Of a DNA stretch of 53,105 bases, positions 45,541 to 53,105 are shown piece after piece; positions within the stretch are counted from its first letter, which is position 1, and each line of letters opens with the position of its first letter. The notes beneath the pieces were generated by a model. It did no database searches, was not told the DNA's origin, and saw only the letters and a program-made list of their open reading frames with translations. This stretch comes from Clostridium sp. MCC353 (lineage in GTDB: Bacteria > Bacillota > Clostridia > Lachnospirales > Lachnospiraceae): positions 1-53,105 of the forward strand of contig NZ_WQPN01000029.1 of assembly GCF_018785315.1 (NCBI RefSeq), written 5' to 3'. A program made the translations under genes and the position numbers.

Positions 45541-45576
45541 AAGGATGCGCAGGCAACGGCTTACGCATCCTTTTTT
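45541..45576 (+). terminator. Terminator after the first 3D-domain gene
   Basis: AAGGATGCG pairs with CGCATCCTT, followed by TTTTTT. Confidence 0.9.
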
Positions 45577-45630
45577 GTTCCCCAAAAACCTTATAAAAAC
45601 TTGTTGAGATGGAAAAAATACCCATTTTCC

Positions 45631-45658
45631 TTGACAAATGGTAATTTCTGTGTAAAAT
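45631..45658 (+). promoter_or_regulatory. Promoter of the second 3D-domain gene
   Basis: TTGACA (45631-45636) and TAAAAT (45653-45658) are 16 bases apart, about 76 bases before the start codon. Confidence 0.75.
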
Positions 45659-45734
45659 ATGTATTTGTGTCAGTTGTTACAGAATTATTACATTTGTTAT
45701 AATTTCTTAACAAAACATCAGAAAGGATTTATCT

Positions 45735-46445
45735 ATGAAAGAGAAAAAAATCACAGCGGCCTTACTCATGGCAGCAGCAATGACCCTCCTTGGAGGATTC
45801 ACCGCTTTTGCATCCACCTATTCAGGCCGGCTGGACAGTGTAACGAATGATAGAATTACAGGATGGGCTTGGGACAGCGCAGACCCCGGGTCTTACGCAG
45901 TTGCCAGAGTCGTGATCCGCAGACAGACCACGCAGGAAATTGTTCAGGATACCACCGTCATCGCTTCTGATTACCGGGAAGACTTAGCAGCATCCGGCAA
46001 AGGCGGCGGTACTCATGCTTTTGAAGTTCCCGTCGACTGGAATCAGTATGAAGACGGCATCTACACGATCCAGGCCTATATCGGAGATCAGGAATTCAGC
46101 AACAGCCTCTCCTATCACAAAGGCGCAGCCGTTCAGGAAGCGGCCGGCGGCAGCCTCCGTCCTCTGGGCGTTTTTAAGACAACCGCCTACTGTCCATGCT
46201 CCAGATGTTCCGAAGGATGGGGCCGGAGAACTTCAACGGGAGCCATCGCCACCTCCAACCACACCATTGCAGTGGATCCAAGGGTTATTCCATACGGCTC
46301 CAAAGTCATGATCAACGGCATTATCTACACGGCTGAAGACAGGGGAGGCGGCGTCAGAGGACACCATATCGATATCTTCTTCAACTCCCATGGGGAGACC
46401 ACCCAGTACGGAACACGCAATGCCGAAGTTTTCTTAGTCCAGTAA
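45735..46445 (+). CDS. Secreted protein with Ig-like and 3D domains, 236 residues
   Basis: A signal peptide (MKEKKITAALLMAAAMTL... cut near AFA) is followed by a beta-sandwich domain (about 28-130) of the type found in clostridial surface proteins (SGRLDSVTNDRITGWAWD...DYREDLAASGKGGGTHAFEVPVD), then a 3D domain (about 145-236) with the three Asp residues in AVDPRVIPYGSKV, AEDRGGG and HIDIFF and the cysteine motif YCPCSRCSEGWG. It is a paralogue of the gene at 45040 with its own promoter. SD AAAGGA precedes ATG 45735. The 3' end overlaps hemW, convergent, by 12 bases. Confidence 0.87.
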   Translation: MKEKKITAALLMAAAMTLLGGFTAFASTYSGRLDSVTNDRITGWAWDSADPGSYAVARVVIRRQTTQEIVQDTTVIASDYREDLAASGKGGGTHAFEVPVDWNQYEDGIYTIQAYIGDQEFSNSLSYHKGAAVQEAAGGSLRPLGVFKTTAYCPCSRCSEGWGRRTSTGAIATSNHTIAVDPRVIPYGSKVMINGIIYTAEDRGGGVRGHHIDIFFNSHGETTQYGTRNAEVFLVQ

Positions 46446-47603
46446 AAACTGGCTCAGCACATAATTACTGATATCAATGCCCTTCTCCGTCAGACGGATT
46501 GAAGGGCTTTTTACTTCTAAAAGTCCCTGCTGTTCCAGCTTAGCGATCACTTCTCCATAAACATTCCACATATTCTGGCCGAAATGGCCAACAAATTCGC
46601 TTCCCGACACCCCTTCCATCATCCGCAGCCCCAGGAACATGAACTCTTCCATCTTCTCCTGTATGCTTAAAACCTCTGCTCCCTGGCTGAGATTTTCCTC
46701 ATCCGGAATACGCTGCAGATAGGTCTTCAAATCAGTTTCATTGCAGAACCGCTCCCCTTTTATATAAGAAGAAGCCCCTAACCCCAGGCCCAGATACTCC
46801 ACGCCTGTCCAATAACCGGTATTATGCCGGCATTCAAACCCAGGCTTCGCATAATTGGATATCTCATATCTCTCATATCCATGCTGCTTTAAGATTTCTT
46901 TCGTCTTATAATACATCCGCCGTTCCAGTTCCTCATCCGGCAGCGGACAGCGGTTATATTCCAGAGGGTTAGCTTTGGGGCCGTAATAGGTGTAAAACGG
47001 CGTCCCTTCCTCGATGATTAAGCTGTAGGCCGATATGTGTTCCGGTTTCAGCATCAGCACCTTTTTTAACGTCTTTTCCCAGGAAGCGCAGGTCTGTCCC
47101 GGCAGCGCCGACATCAGATCCACATTCACATTGGCAAAGCCGGCAAGCCTCACCCGCTGATAGCTTTTCAGAAATTCTTCAAAGCTATGGATCCGTCCCA
47201 GAGACTTGAGTTCATCATTATTGGCCGACTGAAGCCCCAGGCTGATCCGGTTGATCCCGGCTCTTTTGTACGCCTCCAGTTTCAGGGAATCCACAGTGCC
47301 AGGATTTACCTCTATGGTCACCTCCGCCCCTTCTTCGATCTCGAATCCCTGACGGATGGCGCCCATGATCTCCTCCATCCATTCCGCCCTTAATATAGAA
47401 GGAGTGCCTCCTCCTATAAAAATGGTCGAAACCATATATTCCCGGTATCTGGCACTCTGAAACTGAATTTCTTCTATTAACTTGTCCGTATACTGCTTAT
47501 GCACCCCTTCCGGCGCCACACCGGACAGGAAATCACAGTACTCGCATTTGCGGGCACAGAAGGGGATGTGCACATATAGTTCCAGTTTATCTCTACTCTT
47601 CAT
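46434..47603 (-). CDS. hemW: Radical SAM heme chaperone HemW
   Basis: The 389-residue protein has the radical SAM motif C16, C20, C23 in [20 protein letters not shown] (about 66-73), and the C-terminal HemW/HemN domain with the [10 protein letters not shown] segment. HemW binds heme and delivers it to target proteins; it is related to HemN but is not a coproporphyrinogen oxidase. Its start lies 11 bases inside lepA, so translation is coupled. Confidence 0.93.
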   Translation of the reverse strand: MKSRDKLELYVHIPFCARKCEYCDFLSGVAPEGVHKQYTDKLIEEIQFQSARYREYMVSTIFIGGGTPSILRAEWMEEIMGAIRQGFEIEEGAEVTIEVNPGTVDSLKLEAYKRAGINRISLGLQSANNDELKSLGRIHSFEEFLKSYQRVRLAGFANVNVDLMSALPGQTCASWEKTLKKVLMLKPEHISAYSLIIEEGTPFYTYYGPKANPLEYNRCPLPDEELERRMYYKTKEILKQHGYERYEISNYAKPGFECRHNTGYWTGVEYLGLGLGASSYIKGERFCNETDLKTYLQRIPDEENLSQGAEVLSIQEKMEEFMFLGLRMMEGVSGSEFVGHFGQNMWNVYGEVIAKLEQQGLLEVKSPSIRLTEKGIDISNYVLSQFLLD

Positions 47604-49407
47604 CTAATTTCAACACACTCATAAATGCTTTCTGTGGTATCTCTACATTGCCGATCTGGCGCATACGTTTTTTGCCTTCCTTCTGTTTTTCCAACAGTTT
47701 TCTCTTTCTGGAAATGTCACCGCCGTAACATTTGGCCAGAACGTCTTTGCGCATGGCTTTGACCGTCTCTCTGGCAATGATCTTGCTTCCCACCGCTGCC
47801 TGAATCGGTATCTCAAACAAATGCCTTGGAATCTCTTCCTTCAGCTTTTCACACATCTTACGCCCCCGCTCATATGCGGAATCAGCATGTACAATAAAGG
47901 ATAAGGCGTCCACCTCTTCTTTATTGATCAGGATATCCAGTTTTACCAGTTCGGACTGTTCATATCCTTTTAACTCATAGTCAAATGACGCATACCCTCT
48001 GGAACGGGATTTCAGCGCATCGAAGAAATCATAGATGATCTCATTCAGTGGAAGCTCGTATTTCAGCAGTGCCCTGGTCTCTTCCATATATTCCATTCCC
48101 AGGTAAACGCCGCGCCGCTCCTGGCAGAGCGTCATAATCGCGCCTACAAACTCTGTGGTCACCATGATCTCCGCAGTGACAATGGGTTCTTCCATATATT
48201 CGATCTCAGAAGGATCCGGCAGATTGGACGGGTTGGTCAGCTCGATCATATCACCATTTTTCTTATGAACCCGGTAAATAACGCCGGGGGCTGTGGTGAC
48301 CAGATCCAGATTATATTCCCGTTCCAGCCTTTCCTGAATGATCTCCAAATGGAGCAGCCCTAAAAACCCGCATCGGAAACCAAATCCCAGGGCGATGGAA
48401 GTCTCCGCCTCAAAGAAGAGGGAGGCGTCATTTAACTGCAGTTTTTCCAGCGCATCCCTCAGATCGTTGTATTTCGCTCCATCCGCCGGATACAGGCCGC
48501 AGTAAACCATGCTGGTCACCTTTTTGTATCCAGGAAGAGGATGGTCACAGGGATCTTCACTGTTGGTGATGGTATCGCCTACGGATGTATCCTTCACATT
48601 CTTAATGCTGGCGGTAATATAGCCTACCATGCCCGCGCTCAATTCTTCACAGGGAAGGAACTGTCCTGCTCCAAAATATCCCACTTCCACCACCTCTGCA
48701 GTGGCTCCGGTGGCCATCATCCTGATGGGCGTCCCTTTTTTCACCCTGCCTTCCTTAATCCGGCAGAATACAATGACGCCTTTATAGGAGTCATACAGGG
48801 AATCGAATATCAACGCCTGAAGGGGCGCATCCGGATCGCCGTCCGGCGCGGGAATCTTCTCAACGATGGCCTCTAATACTTCTTCAATATTCACGCCGGT
48901 CTTGGCTGAAATCCTGGGCGCGTCATGGGCTTCAATCCCGATCACATCTTCGATTTCCGCCGCCACCCGGTCCGGATCGGCGCTTGGAAGGTCAATTTTA
49001 TTGATCACCGGAAATACATCCAGGTCATGATCCAGGGCCAGATATACGTTGGCTAAGGTCTGGGCTTCAATTCCCTGGGCCGCGTCCACAACCAGGATCG
49101 CCCCGTCGCAGGCCGCAAGGCTTCTGGACACTTCGTAGTTAAAATCCACATGTCCGGGCGTATCGATCAGATTGAAGATATACTCTTCCCCGTCATCCGC
49201 CTTATAGACGGTGCGGACCGTCTGGGCCTTGATGGTAATTCCCCTTTCCCGCTCCAGATCCATATTATCCAGTACCTGGGACTGCATCTCTCTGCTGGTT
49301 AACAGTCCGGTCTTCTCTATAATCCTGTCTGCAAGGGTTGACTTACCGTGATCGATGTGTGCGATGATACAGAAATTTCTAATTTTGCTTTGGTCAACAG
49401 TTGCCAT
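47593..49407 (-). CDS. lepA: Elongation factor 4 (LepA)
   Basis: The 604-residue GTPase has G1 AHIDHGKST (about 15-23), the switch sequence [13 protein letters not shown]3 DTPGH, G4 NKID, EF-G-like domains II, III and V, and the LepA-specific C-terminal domain ending in [12 protein letters not shown]. It acts on stalled ribosomes by back-translocation or aids initiation. The start ATG 49407 follows GAGAGGAATATT; a longer frame to 49434 lacks an SD. Confidence 0.97.
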   Translation of the reverse strand: MATVDQSKIRNFCIIAHIDHGKSTLADRIIEKTGLLTSREMQSQVLDNMDLERERGITIKAQTVRTVYKADDGEEYIFNLIDTPGHVDFNYEVSRSLAACDGAILVVDAAQGIEAQTLANVYLALDHDLDVFPVINKIDLPSADPDRVAAEIEDVIGIEAHDAPRISAKTGVNIEEVLEAIVEKIPAPDGDPDAPLQALIFDSLYDSYKGVIVFCRIKEGRVKKGTPIRMMATGATAEVVEVGYFGAGQFLPCEELSAGMVGYITASIKNVKDTSVGDTITNSEDPCDHPLPGYKKVTSMVYCGLYPADGAKYNDLRDALEKLQLNDASLFFEAETSIALGFGFRCGFLGLLHLEIIQERLEREYNLDLVTTAPGVIYRVHKKNGDMIELTNPSNLPDPSEIEYMEEPIVTAEIMVTTEFVGAIMTLCQERRGVYLGMEYMEETRALLKYELPLNEIIYDFFDALKSRSRGYASFDYELKGYEQSELVKLDILINKEEVDALSFIVHADSAYERGRKMCEKLKEEIPRHLFEIPIQAAVGSKIIARETVKAMRKDVLAKCYGGDISRKRKLLEKQKEGKKRMRQIGNVEIPQKAFMSVLKLDEE

Positions 49408-49560
49408 AATATTCCTCTCTTCTTCTGGTTCCACCAGAGTGCAAATGTATATAAATGGGCCGTCCGCGTGCCCGCATAGGACGGCTCATCCTATCAAACC
49501 GGCATTTTTCCTGCTTTTTTGGCAGTCTGCCGTAGCTGTATATAAAAATATATCATTTTT

Positions 49561-50820
49561 TTATTTTCCTTGCAACACCATATCTAAAACTTCTGCCAGC
49601 GGTTCCATCGCATTCAGGGCCTCCTGATAGGTATTTGTCTGAGCCCCCACCTCAACCAGGGCCGACGCCGGTCTTAAATGCATGTTGTACCGGAGGCCTT
49701 TTAAATAGATTTTCCTCGTATACCCCGGATAATAAGCCGCTGCTTTTAACTGCATCTGGAAGCTGAAAGCCAGATTATCTTCCCTGTAAGGATTTTTCAA
49801 ATACTCGATTTCCCCGGTAGGCGTCTGGGATAATCCATTGAAAAACATGATATTTGCCGTTGGTTTTCCATTGACGTCTGAAACCAGATGCACGCCTTCC
49901 CTCACCCCGTCCCGGTGCAGGTCCAGCACCACTTCCACCGACGGATTTTCCTGAAGAATCCGGGTGATTCCGTCCAACGCATATGTATAAGCCTTATTCC
50001 GGTCCAGCTTCCCGTCCCTTAAATCATAGACGGACGTATCGTGGATCACATTGTATCCCTTCTGCTGCAGCAGGCTGGTTAAATAGTTCCCCATTCCAAT
50101 CACATTGGCATCCGGCTTATCGGGGCCGAAATCCACAAATGTCTCCTGGGAATGGGTATGATAGATCAGAATCTGGGGCTGGTCCGCCCCTGTTGTCAGT
50201 TTAAAATTGCGGTCCAAGAATGTATCCGCGTTCATCAGGTCCCTGCCTGCCGTGGTGGAGGAATGGATGCTGTAAAAATTTTTTATCATATAATCATAGT
50301 CAGCCAGCTGTTCTTTCAAATAGATCTTTCCGGGAACATTTTGCACAGGATCTTCCTGCATTTCCCCCGCCGGCGGAGTAACCACCATTGTGTCTGGCTG
50401 CTGTGACGGTTCCAGGCTGGTGTCCTCTCCTCCATATAAAAACAGATACTGGTACTCCTGGCTGATTTTCTGTTCATACAGGTATTTCTCATAGGCCGGG
50501 TCGGATTGGGATCCAGCCTCTGTTTTCCGCCCGCCGCCTTTATATTGAAAGGAGGGATAAATACTTCGCACCATCAGCACATACCAGGGCGCCTGCTCTC
50601 CATTTTCAATATCCGTTCCTGACAGCGGATACCGTTCTTTCCAAATCTGCTCTAAACAGACTTCTCCCAGTTCATTCCAGGCTGTGCCGGCCTTTTCCCC
50701 CATCATATTCCATTTTATATATCCTGCCATTTTCCATAAAAGCAGGAGCAGAAGCATAACTCCCACCCCTGTCATGGCATATCGTATCACCAAATACGGT
50801 GTCCATTCTCTTCGTCTCAC
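49561..50820 (-). CDS. spoIIP: Stage II sporulation protein P
   Basis: The 419-residue protein has one N-terminal membrane helix (about 14-32) and an extracellular C-terminal domain (about 210-419) that is an amidase/endopeptidase of peptidoglycan. Visible zinc and catalytic motifs are IYHTHSQE (about 230), DLHRDGVREGV (about 306) and VEVGAQTNT (about 397). With SpoIID and SpoIIM it drives engulfment of the forespore. It lies 49 bases downstream of gpr, the usual neighbour. Confidence 0.94.
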   Translation of the reverse strand: MRRREWTPYLVIRYAMTGVGVMLLLLLLWKMAGYIKWNMMGEKAGTAWNELGEVCLEQIWKERYPLSGTDIENGEQAPWYVLMVRSIYPSFQYKGGGRKTEAGSQSDPAYEKYLYEQKISQEYQYLFLYGGEDTSLEPSQQPDTMVVTPPAGEMQEDPVQNVPGKIYLKEQLADYDYMIKNFYSIHSSTTAGRDLMNADTFLDRNFKLTTGADQPQILIYHTHSQETFVDFGPDKPDANVIGMGNYLTSLLQQKGYNVIHDTSVYDLRDGKLDRNKAYTYALDGITRILQENPSVEVVLDLHRDGVREGVHLVSDVNGKPTANIMFFNGLSQTPTGEIEYLKNPYREDNLAFSFQMQLKAAAYYPGYTRKIYLKGLRYNMHLRPASALVEVGAQTNTYQEALNAMEPLAEVLDMVLQGK

Positions 50821-50869
50821 ATAATCACCCTTTATAAGATATGTGATAAATGCGGGAAGATTTCATTAA

Positions 50870-51868
50870 TTATTCCTGTTGTTGAAAAAATGCTCCGTGT
50901 ATCCCCTCTGATATGGTGAAACTGAGCTGTTTTACCGTTTCGTCGATGTCCGGCGGGGTCACATACAAGCTGCCGAATTCCGGTTCCAGCAGTTCCCGGA
51001 TGAGTTCATACTGTTCGTCTGATTCCATTTCTTCAATGAAATTTCCCATTCCGCTGGTGGAGGCATTGCTTGCCAGCGTTTTAATCATGGTTGAAACTGT
51101 GTCATGGACGATGGCCGCTGCTCCCACTACAGTGGGCACGCCGATGGCCAGCACTGGTATACCAAGGCTTTCATGGGTCAGGCTGTGCCTGTGGTTTCCC
51201 ACCCCTGATCCCGGATGTATGCCGGTGTCCGTCAGCTGTATGGTGGTTCCGAGACGGCGCACGCTTCTGGCCGCCAGCGCGTCGATTGCGATCACCAGGT
51301 CGGGTTTCGTCTCATGAATAATCCCCTTCAGTATTTCCGCTGTTTCCATCCCCGTCTGTGCCATCACTCCGGGAACGATGCCGCTGATCACCGGAAATCT
51401 CTTTTTCTGGCAGAATGCTTCTCCATACTGGGTCCACAGATGCCGGGTCACCTGAAGGTTTCCCACCACCCTGGGCCCCAGGGAATCCGGCGTGACCGAC
51501 TGGTTGCCCAGCCCCACCACCAGCACATGAACCGGAGGCTCATGATGGGAAAATGGTCTTCTGCAGACCTGTTTCACCAATTTCCTCAACTGCTTTGCCA
51601 GCTCATCGGATATCTCGCGGTGAAAATCCTCATCCTTCTCACTCAACTGGGATGCTTCAAGGGTCAAATAAGTACCTTTCGGTTTCCCCATGGCCTTTGC
51701 CCCCCGGTCGTCTAAAATCTTCACTTCCGTCAGCTTCATGCTGTTTTCACAGCCGTTCCATTCCCTTAACGAAACTCCTCTGATTTCTTCCCCATCTCCG
51801 GGAAAGCTTTCTTTTTCTTCCAGGGCAAGGTCGGTCCTCACCTCAAACTGCATTTTCTCTTCTTCCAT
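50870..51868 (-). CDS. gpr: Germination protease GPR
   Basis: The 332-residue aspartate-type protease degrades small acid-soluble proteins during germination. It is made as a zymogen; the short propeptide before FEVRTDLA contains the self-cleavage region. Typical motifs are VLVVGLGNQSVTPDSLGPRVV (about 117-137), GIVPGVMAQTGMETAEI, IDALAARS and GVGNHR. The start is ATG 51868 (after GTGGAGAAT) or ATG 51853; the longer frame from 51958 is unlikely. It is divergent from rpsT. Confidence 0.94.
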   Translation of the reverse strand: MEEEKMQFEVRTDLALEEKESFPGDGEEIRGVSLREWNGCENSMKLTEVKILDDRGAKAMGKPKGTYLTLEASQLSEKDEDFHREISDELAKQLRKLVKQVCRRPFSHHEPPVHVLVVGLGNQSVTPDSLGPRVVGNLQVTRHLWTQYGEAFCQKKRFPVISGIVPGVMAQTGMETAEILKGIIHETKPDLVIAIDALAARSVRRLGTTIQLTDTGIHPGSGVGNHRHSLTHESLGIPVLAIGVPTVVGAAAIVHDTVSTMIKTLASNASTSGMGNFIEEMESDEQYELIRELLEPEFGSLYVTPPDIDETVKQLSFTISEGIHGAFFQQQE

Positions 51869-52015
51869 ATTCTCCACTCTTTCTGCCTCAATTTTTATAA
51901 CGAAAAATACTATCGCCGTGATCCCATCCTGCTGCAATGCCTTATGGTAACCGTTCATGCTGTCTGCGGCTGTTATGTCTTATGGTATTTTCTGCAAAAA
52001 ACCTGAAAATATGTA

Positions 52016-52044
52016 TTGACATCCCCCGATAAATTCGCTAAAAT
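52016..52044 (+). promoter_or_regulatory. rpsT promoter
   Basis: TTGACA (52016-52021) and TAAAAT (52039-52044) are 17 bases apart, about 90 bases before the start codon. Confidence 0.85.
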
Positions 52045-52137
52045 ACAATAGTATGTTTACATTGAACTGTCCGTGTCCAGACTTTGATGCAAACCAAAGA
52101 TTAAATTAATATATTATTTCAATTGGAGGTGTACAGA

Positions 52138-52401
52138 TTGGCTAACATTAAATCTGCTAAAAAAAGAATTTTAGTTAACGAAACTAAGGCTGCTAGAAAT
52201 AAAGCGATCAGATCCAAAGTTAAAACAGCTATTAAAAAGGTAGACGCTGCCGTTGCTGCCGGTGACAAGGCTGCTGCACAGGCTTGCTTAAACAGCGCTA
52301 TCACAGAGATCGACAAGGCTTGCACAAAGGGAGTTTATCATCCAAACAATGCTTCCAGAAAAGTATCCCGTGTCACAAAAGCTGTTAACTCTATGGCTTA
52401 A
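52138..52401 (+). CDS. rpsT: 30S ribosomal protein S20
   Basis: The 87-residue basic helical protein binds 16S rRNA early in 30S assembly. It has ANIKSAKKRILVNETKAARNK at the start and the ending HPNNASRKVSRVTKAVNSM. The start codon is TTG 52138, seven bases after GGAGGTG; an in-frame TTG at 52123 would overlap the SD. TTG starts are known for rpsT in other bacteria, where S20 limits its own translation. It has its own promoter and terminator. Confidence 0.96.
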   Translation: MANIKSAKKRILVNETKAARNKAIRSKVKTAIKKVDAAVAAGDKAAAQACLNSAITEIDKACTKGVYHPNNASRKVSRVTKAVNSMA

Positions 52402-52416
52402 TTATCATAAATTCTC

Positions 52417-52458
52417 AAAAGCTTATATCCGTGGGTGTGACGGATATAAGCTTTTTTT
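52417..52458 (+). terminator. rpsT terminator
   Basis: AAGCTTATATCCG pairs with CGGATATAAGCTT around a nine-base loop, followed by seven Ts. Confidence 0.93.
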
Positions 52459-52505
52459 ATGCTTTTATGGTGTAAATCTTTATTGGGGTAATTGGCCAAA
52501 GTTAC

Positions 52506-52840
52506 GCCAGTAAGAAGGGGAACCTAGGGCGGAGGAGCGAGCCGGGCGGCGGGAGGGAAGAACCAAAGGCGGCGGGGCTCTGATTCCGGCCGTTAAGTGG
52601 TACTAAGGATTTCAGAAGGAAAAAAGGCGGTGCGATGCCCATTCACGGTAAACTCTTTATGGACTTTACCGTTCAGTGGGCATCTCAGAAACTGATTCGG
52701 TACTCAGTTTCTGCCCGCCTTTTTTCCTTCTGAAACCCTAAGTACCACTAAAACGGTCTCCACAGGATCCCCTCCGCCTTTGGTTCTTCCCTCCCGCCGC
52801 CCGGCTCGCTCCTCCGCCCCAGGTTCCCCTTCTTACTGGC
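52506..52840. repeat. 335-nt near-perfect palindrome (copy A2)
   Basis: The outer arms (about 52506-52575 and 52770-52840) are complementary with one or two mismatches and are purine-rich on the left. The tip (about 52580-52755) shares the A1 sequence: GTTAAGTGG-ACTAAGG, GATGCCCATTCACGGTAAA, TTTACCGTTCA, GGGCATCTCAGAAACTGA and TCAGTTTCTGCCCGC. The arms are unrelated to those of A1 except at the ends. No credible gene lies inside. Confidence 0.85.
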
Positions 52841-52917
52841 TGTGTACTGGATGCACTACAGATAATAAAGATTGGGGGAGTTCAGGGTTAATACTAAATG
52901 GTGTGGGCATTTGCATT

Positions 52918-52955
52918 AAAGGGCCAAGGCATTTTCGAAAATGCCTTCACCCTTT
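52918..52955. repeat. Palindrome B3
   Basis: AAGGCATTTTC and its complement (52926-52947) with outer AAAGGG/CCCTTT arms. It lies 78 bases after A2 and 26 bases before A3. Confidence 0.78.
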
Positions 52956-52980
52956 ATGTTAAATTTGCTTTTAATTACTT

Positions 52981-53030
52981 TAGCCAGAGAACACCAGCAG
53001 GAAAGCGGGAGGAGGGGACGGACAGACTAT
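52981..53030. repeat. End of a further long palindrome, inverted relative to A0/A1 (copy A3)
   Basis: AGCCAGAGAACACCAGCAGGAAAGCGGGAGG matches the complement of the A1 and A0 right ends with two changes. Unique sequence with no recognised gene follows to the end of the window, so 52459-53105 holds only repeats. Confidence 0.6.
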
Positions 53031-53105
53031 AATGTACCCATAAGTGTGGACACTTTGAAGAGTGGGGGCCCCGTCTTTTTAGACAGATCGTCTCCTCTGC
53101 TCCCT

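Noticed and set aside
52780-52962. 60-residue plus-strand frame in palindrome A2
   Set aside because: Arm sequence of the palindrome, with no SD and no homologous frame in A1.

Overview
The window looks like the chromosome of a spore-forming anaerobe of the Clostridia, most likely a Lachnospiraceae (Enterocloster/Hungatella/Lacrimispora-like). The reasons are the sporulation genes spoIIP, gpr and a ylmC/ymxH relative, the order rpsT / gpr-spoIIP-lepA-hemW / hrcA-grpE-dnaK-dnaJ, the aroE-aroK-aroQ-efp cluster, and promoters and Shine-Dalgarno (SD) sites of low-GC Firmicute type. Almost all genes lie on the minus strand.

Layout. 0-5.6 kb: an AlkC/AlkD-type alkylation-repair protein and a marR-controlled heterodimeric ABC exporter. 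5.6-12.3 kb: a PAS-GGDEF-EAL protein, a SWIM/SNF2 ATPase and argS. 12.7-16.8 kb: nrdR, yqeG, aroE, aroK, aroQ, efp and a ylmC/ymxH-like gene whose start is out of frame. 16.8-21.8 kb: an accessory stretch with a Cro/CI regulator, a divergent unknown gene, a 333-nt near-perfect palindrome, a choline-binding-type amidase followed by a 39-residue membrane peptide, and a large serine recombinase. 21.7-26.1 kb: two membrane proteins and the methionine importer metNIQ. 26.1-30.2 kb: rhaBMAD for L-rhamnose catabolism. 30.5-39.7 kb: a Dpp/Opp-type importer operon ending in a cytoplasmic esterase, with a divergent LysR regulator and a convergent AraC regulator. 40-45 kb: the HrcA heat-shock operon with a CIRCE operator. 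45-46.4 kb: two secreted 3D-domain proteins. 46.4-52.4 kb: hemW, lepA, spoIIP, gpr and rpsT.

Two regulatory arrangements stand out. (1) The metNIQ leader has a consensus promoter, a 30-codon ORF with a strong SD and 11 Met codons, and an intrinsic terminator before metN. This is the layout of classical ribosome-mediated attenuation, here apparently sensing methionine, and I see no S-box or T-box. (2) A structured repeat occurs four times (upstream of aroK, rhaD, rhaB and the recombinase), always in the coding orientation and always ending in the gene's own SD. A conserved hairpin loop is complementary to the sequence next to the SD, and that same sequence can also pair with the SD, so each copy could be a translation switch or an SD-delivering mobile repeat.

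Other repeat families are also present. There are long palindromes of about 335 nt whose tips are conserved but whose perfect arms differ between copies, with short arm-only relatives. A 22-nt palindromic core (AAGGCATTTTC plus its complement) lies near three of these. A 277-nt element with 12-bp terminal inverted repeats fills the argS 5' leader, and a remnant of it lies in the rha operon. All calls are by eye; no database search or folding program was run.
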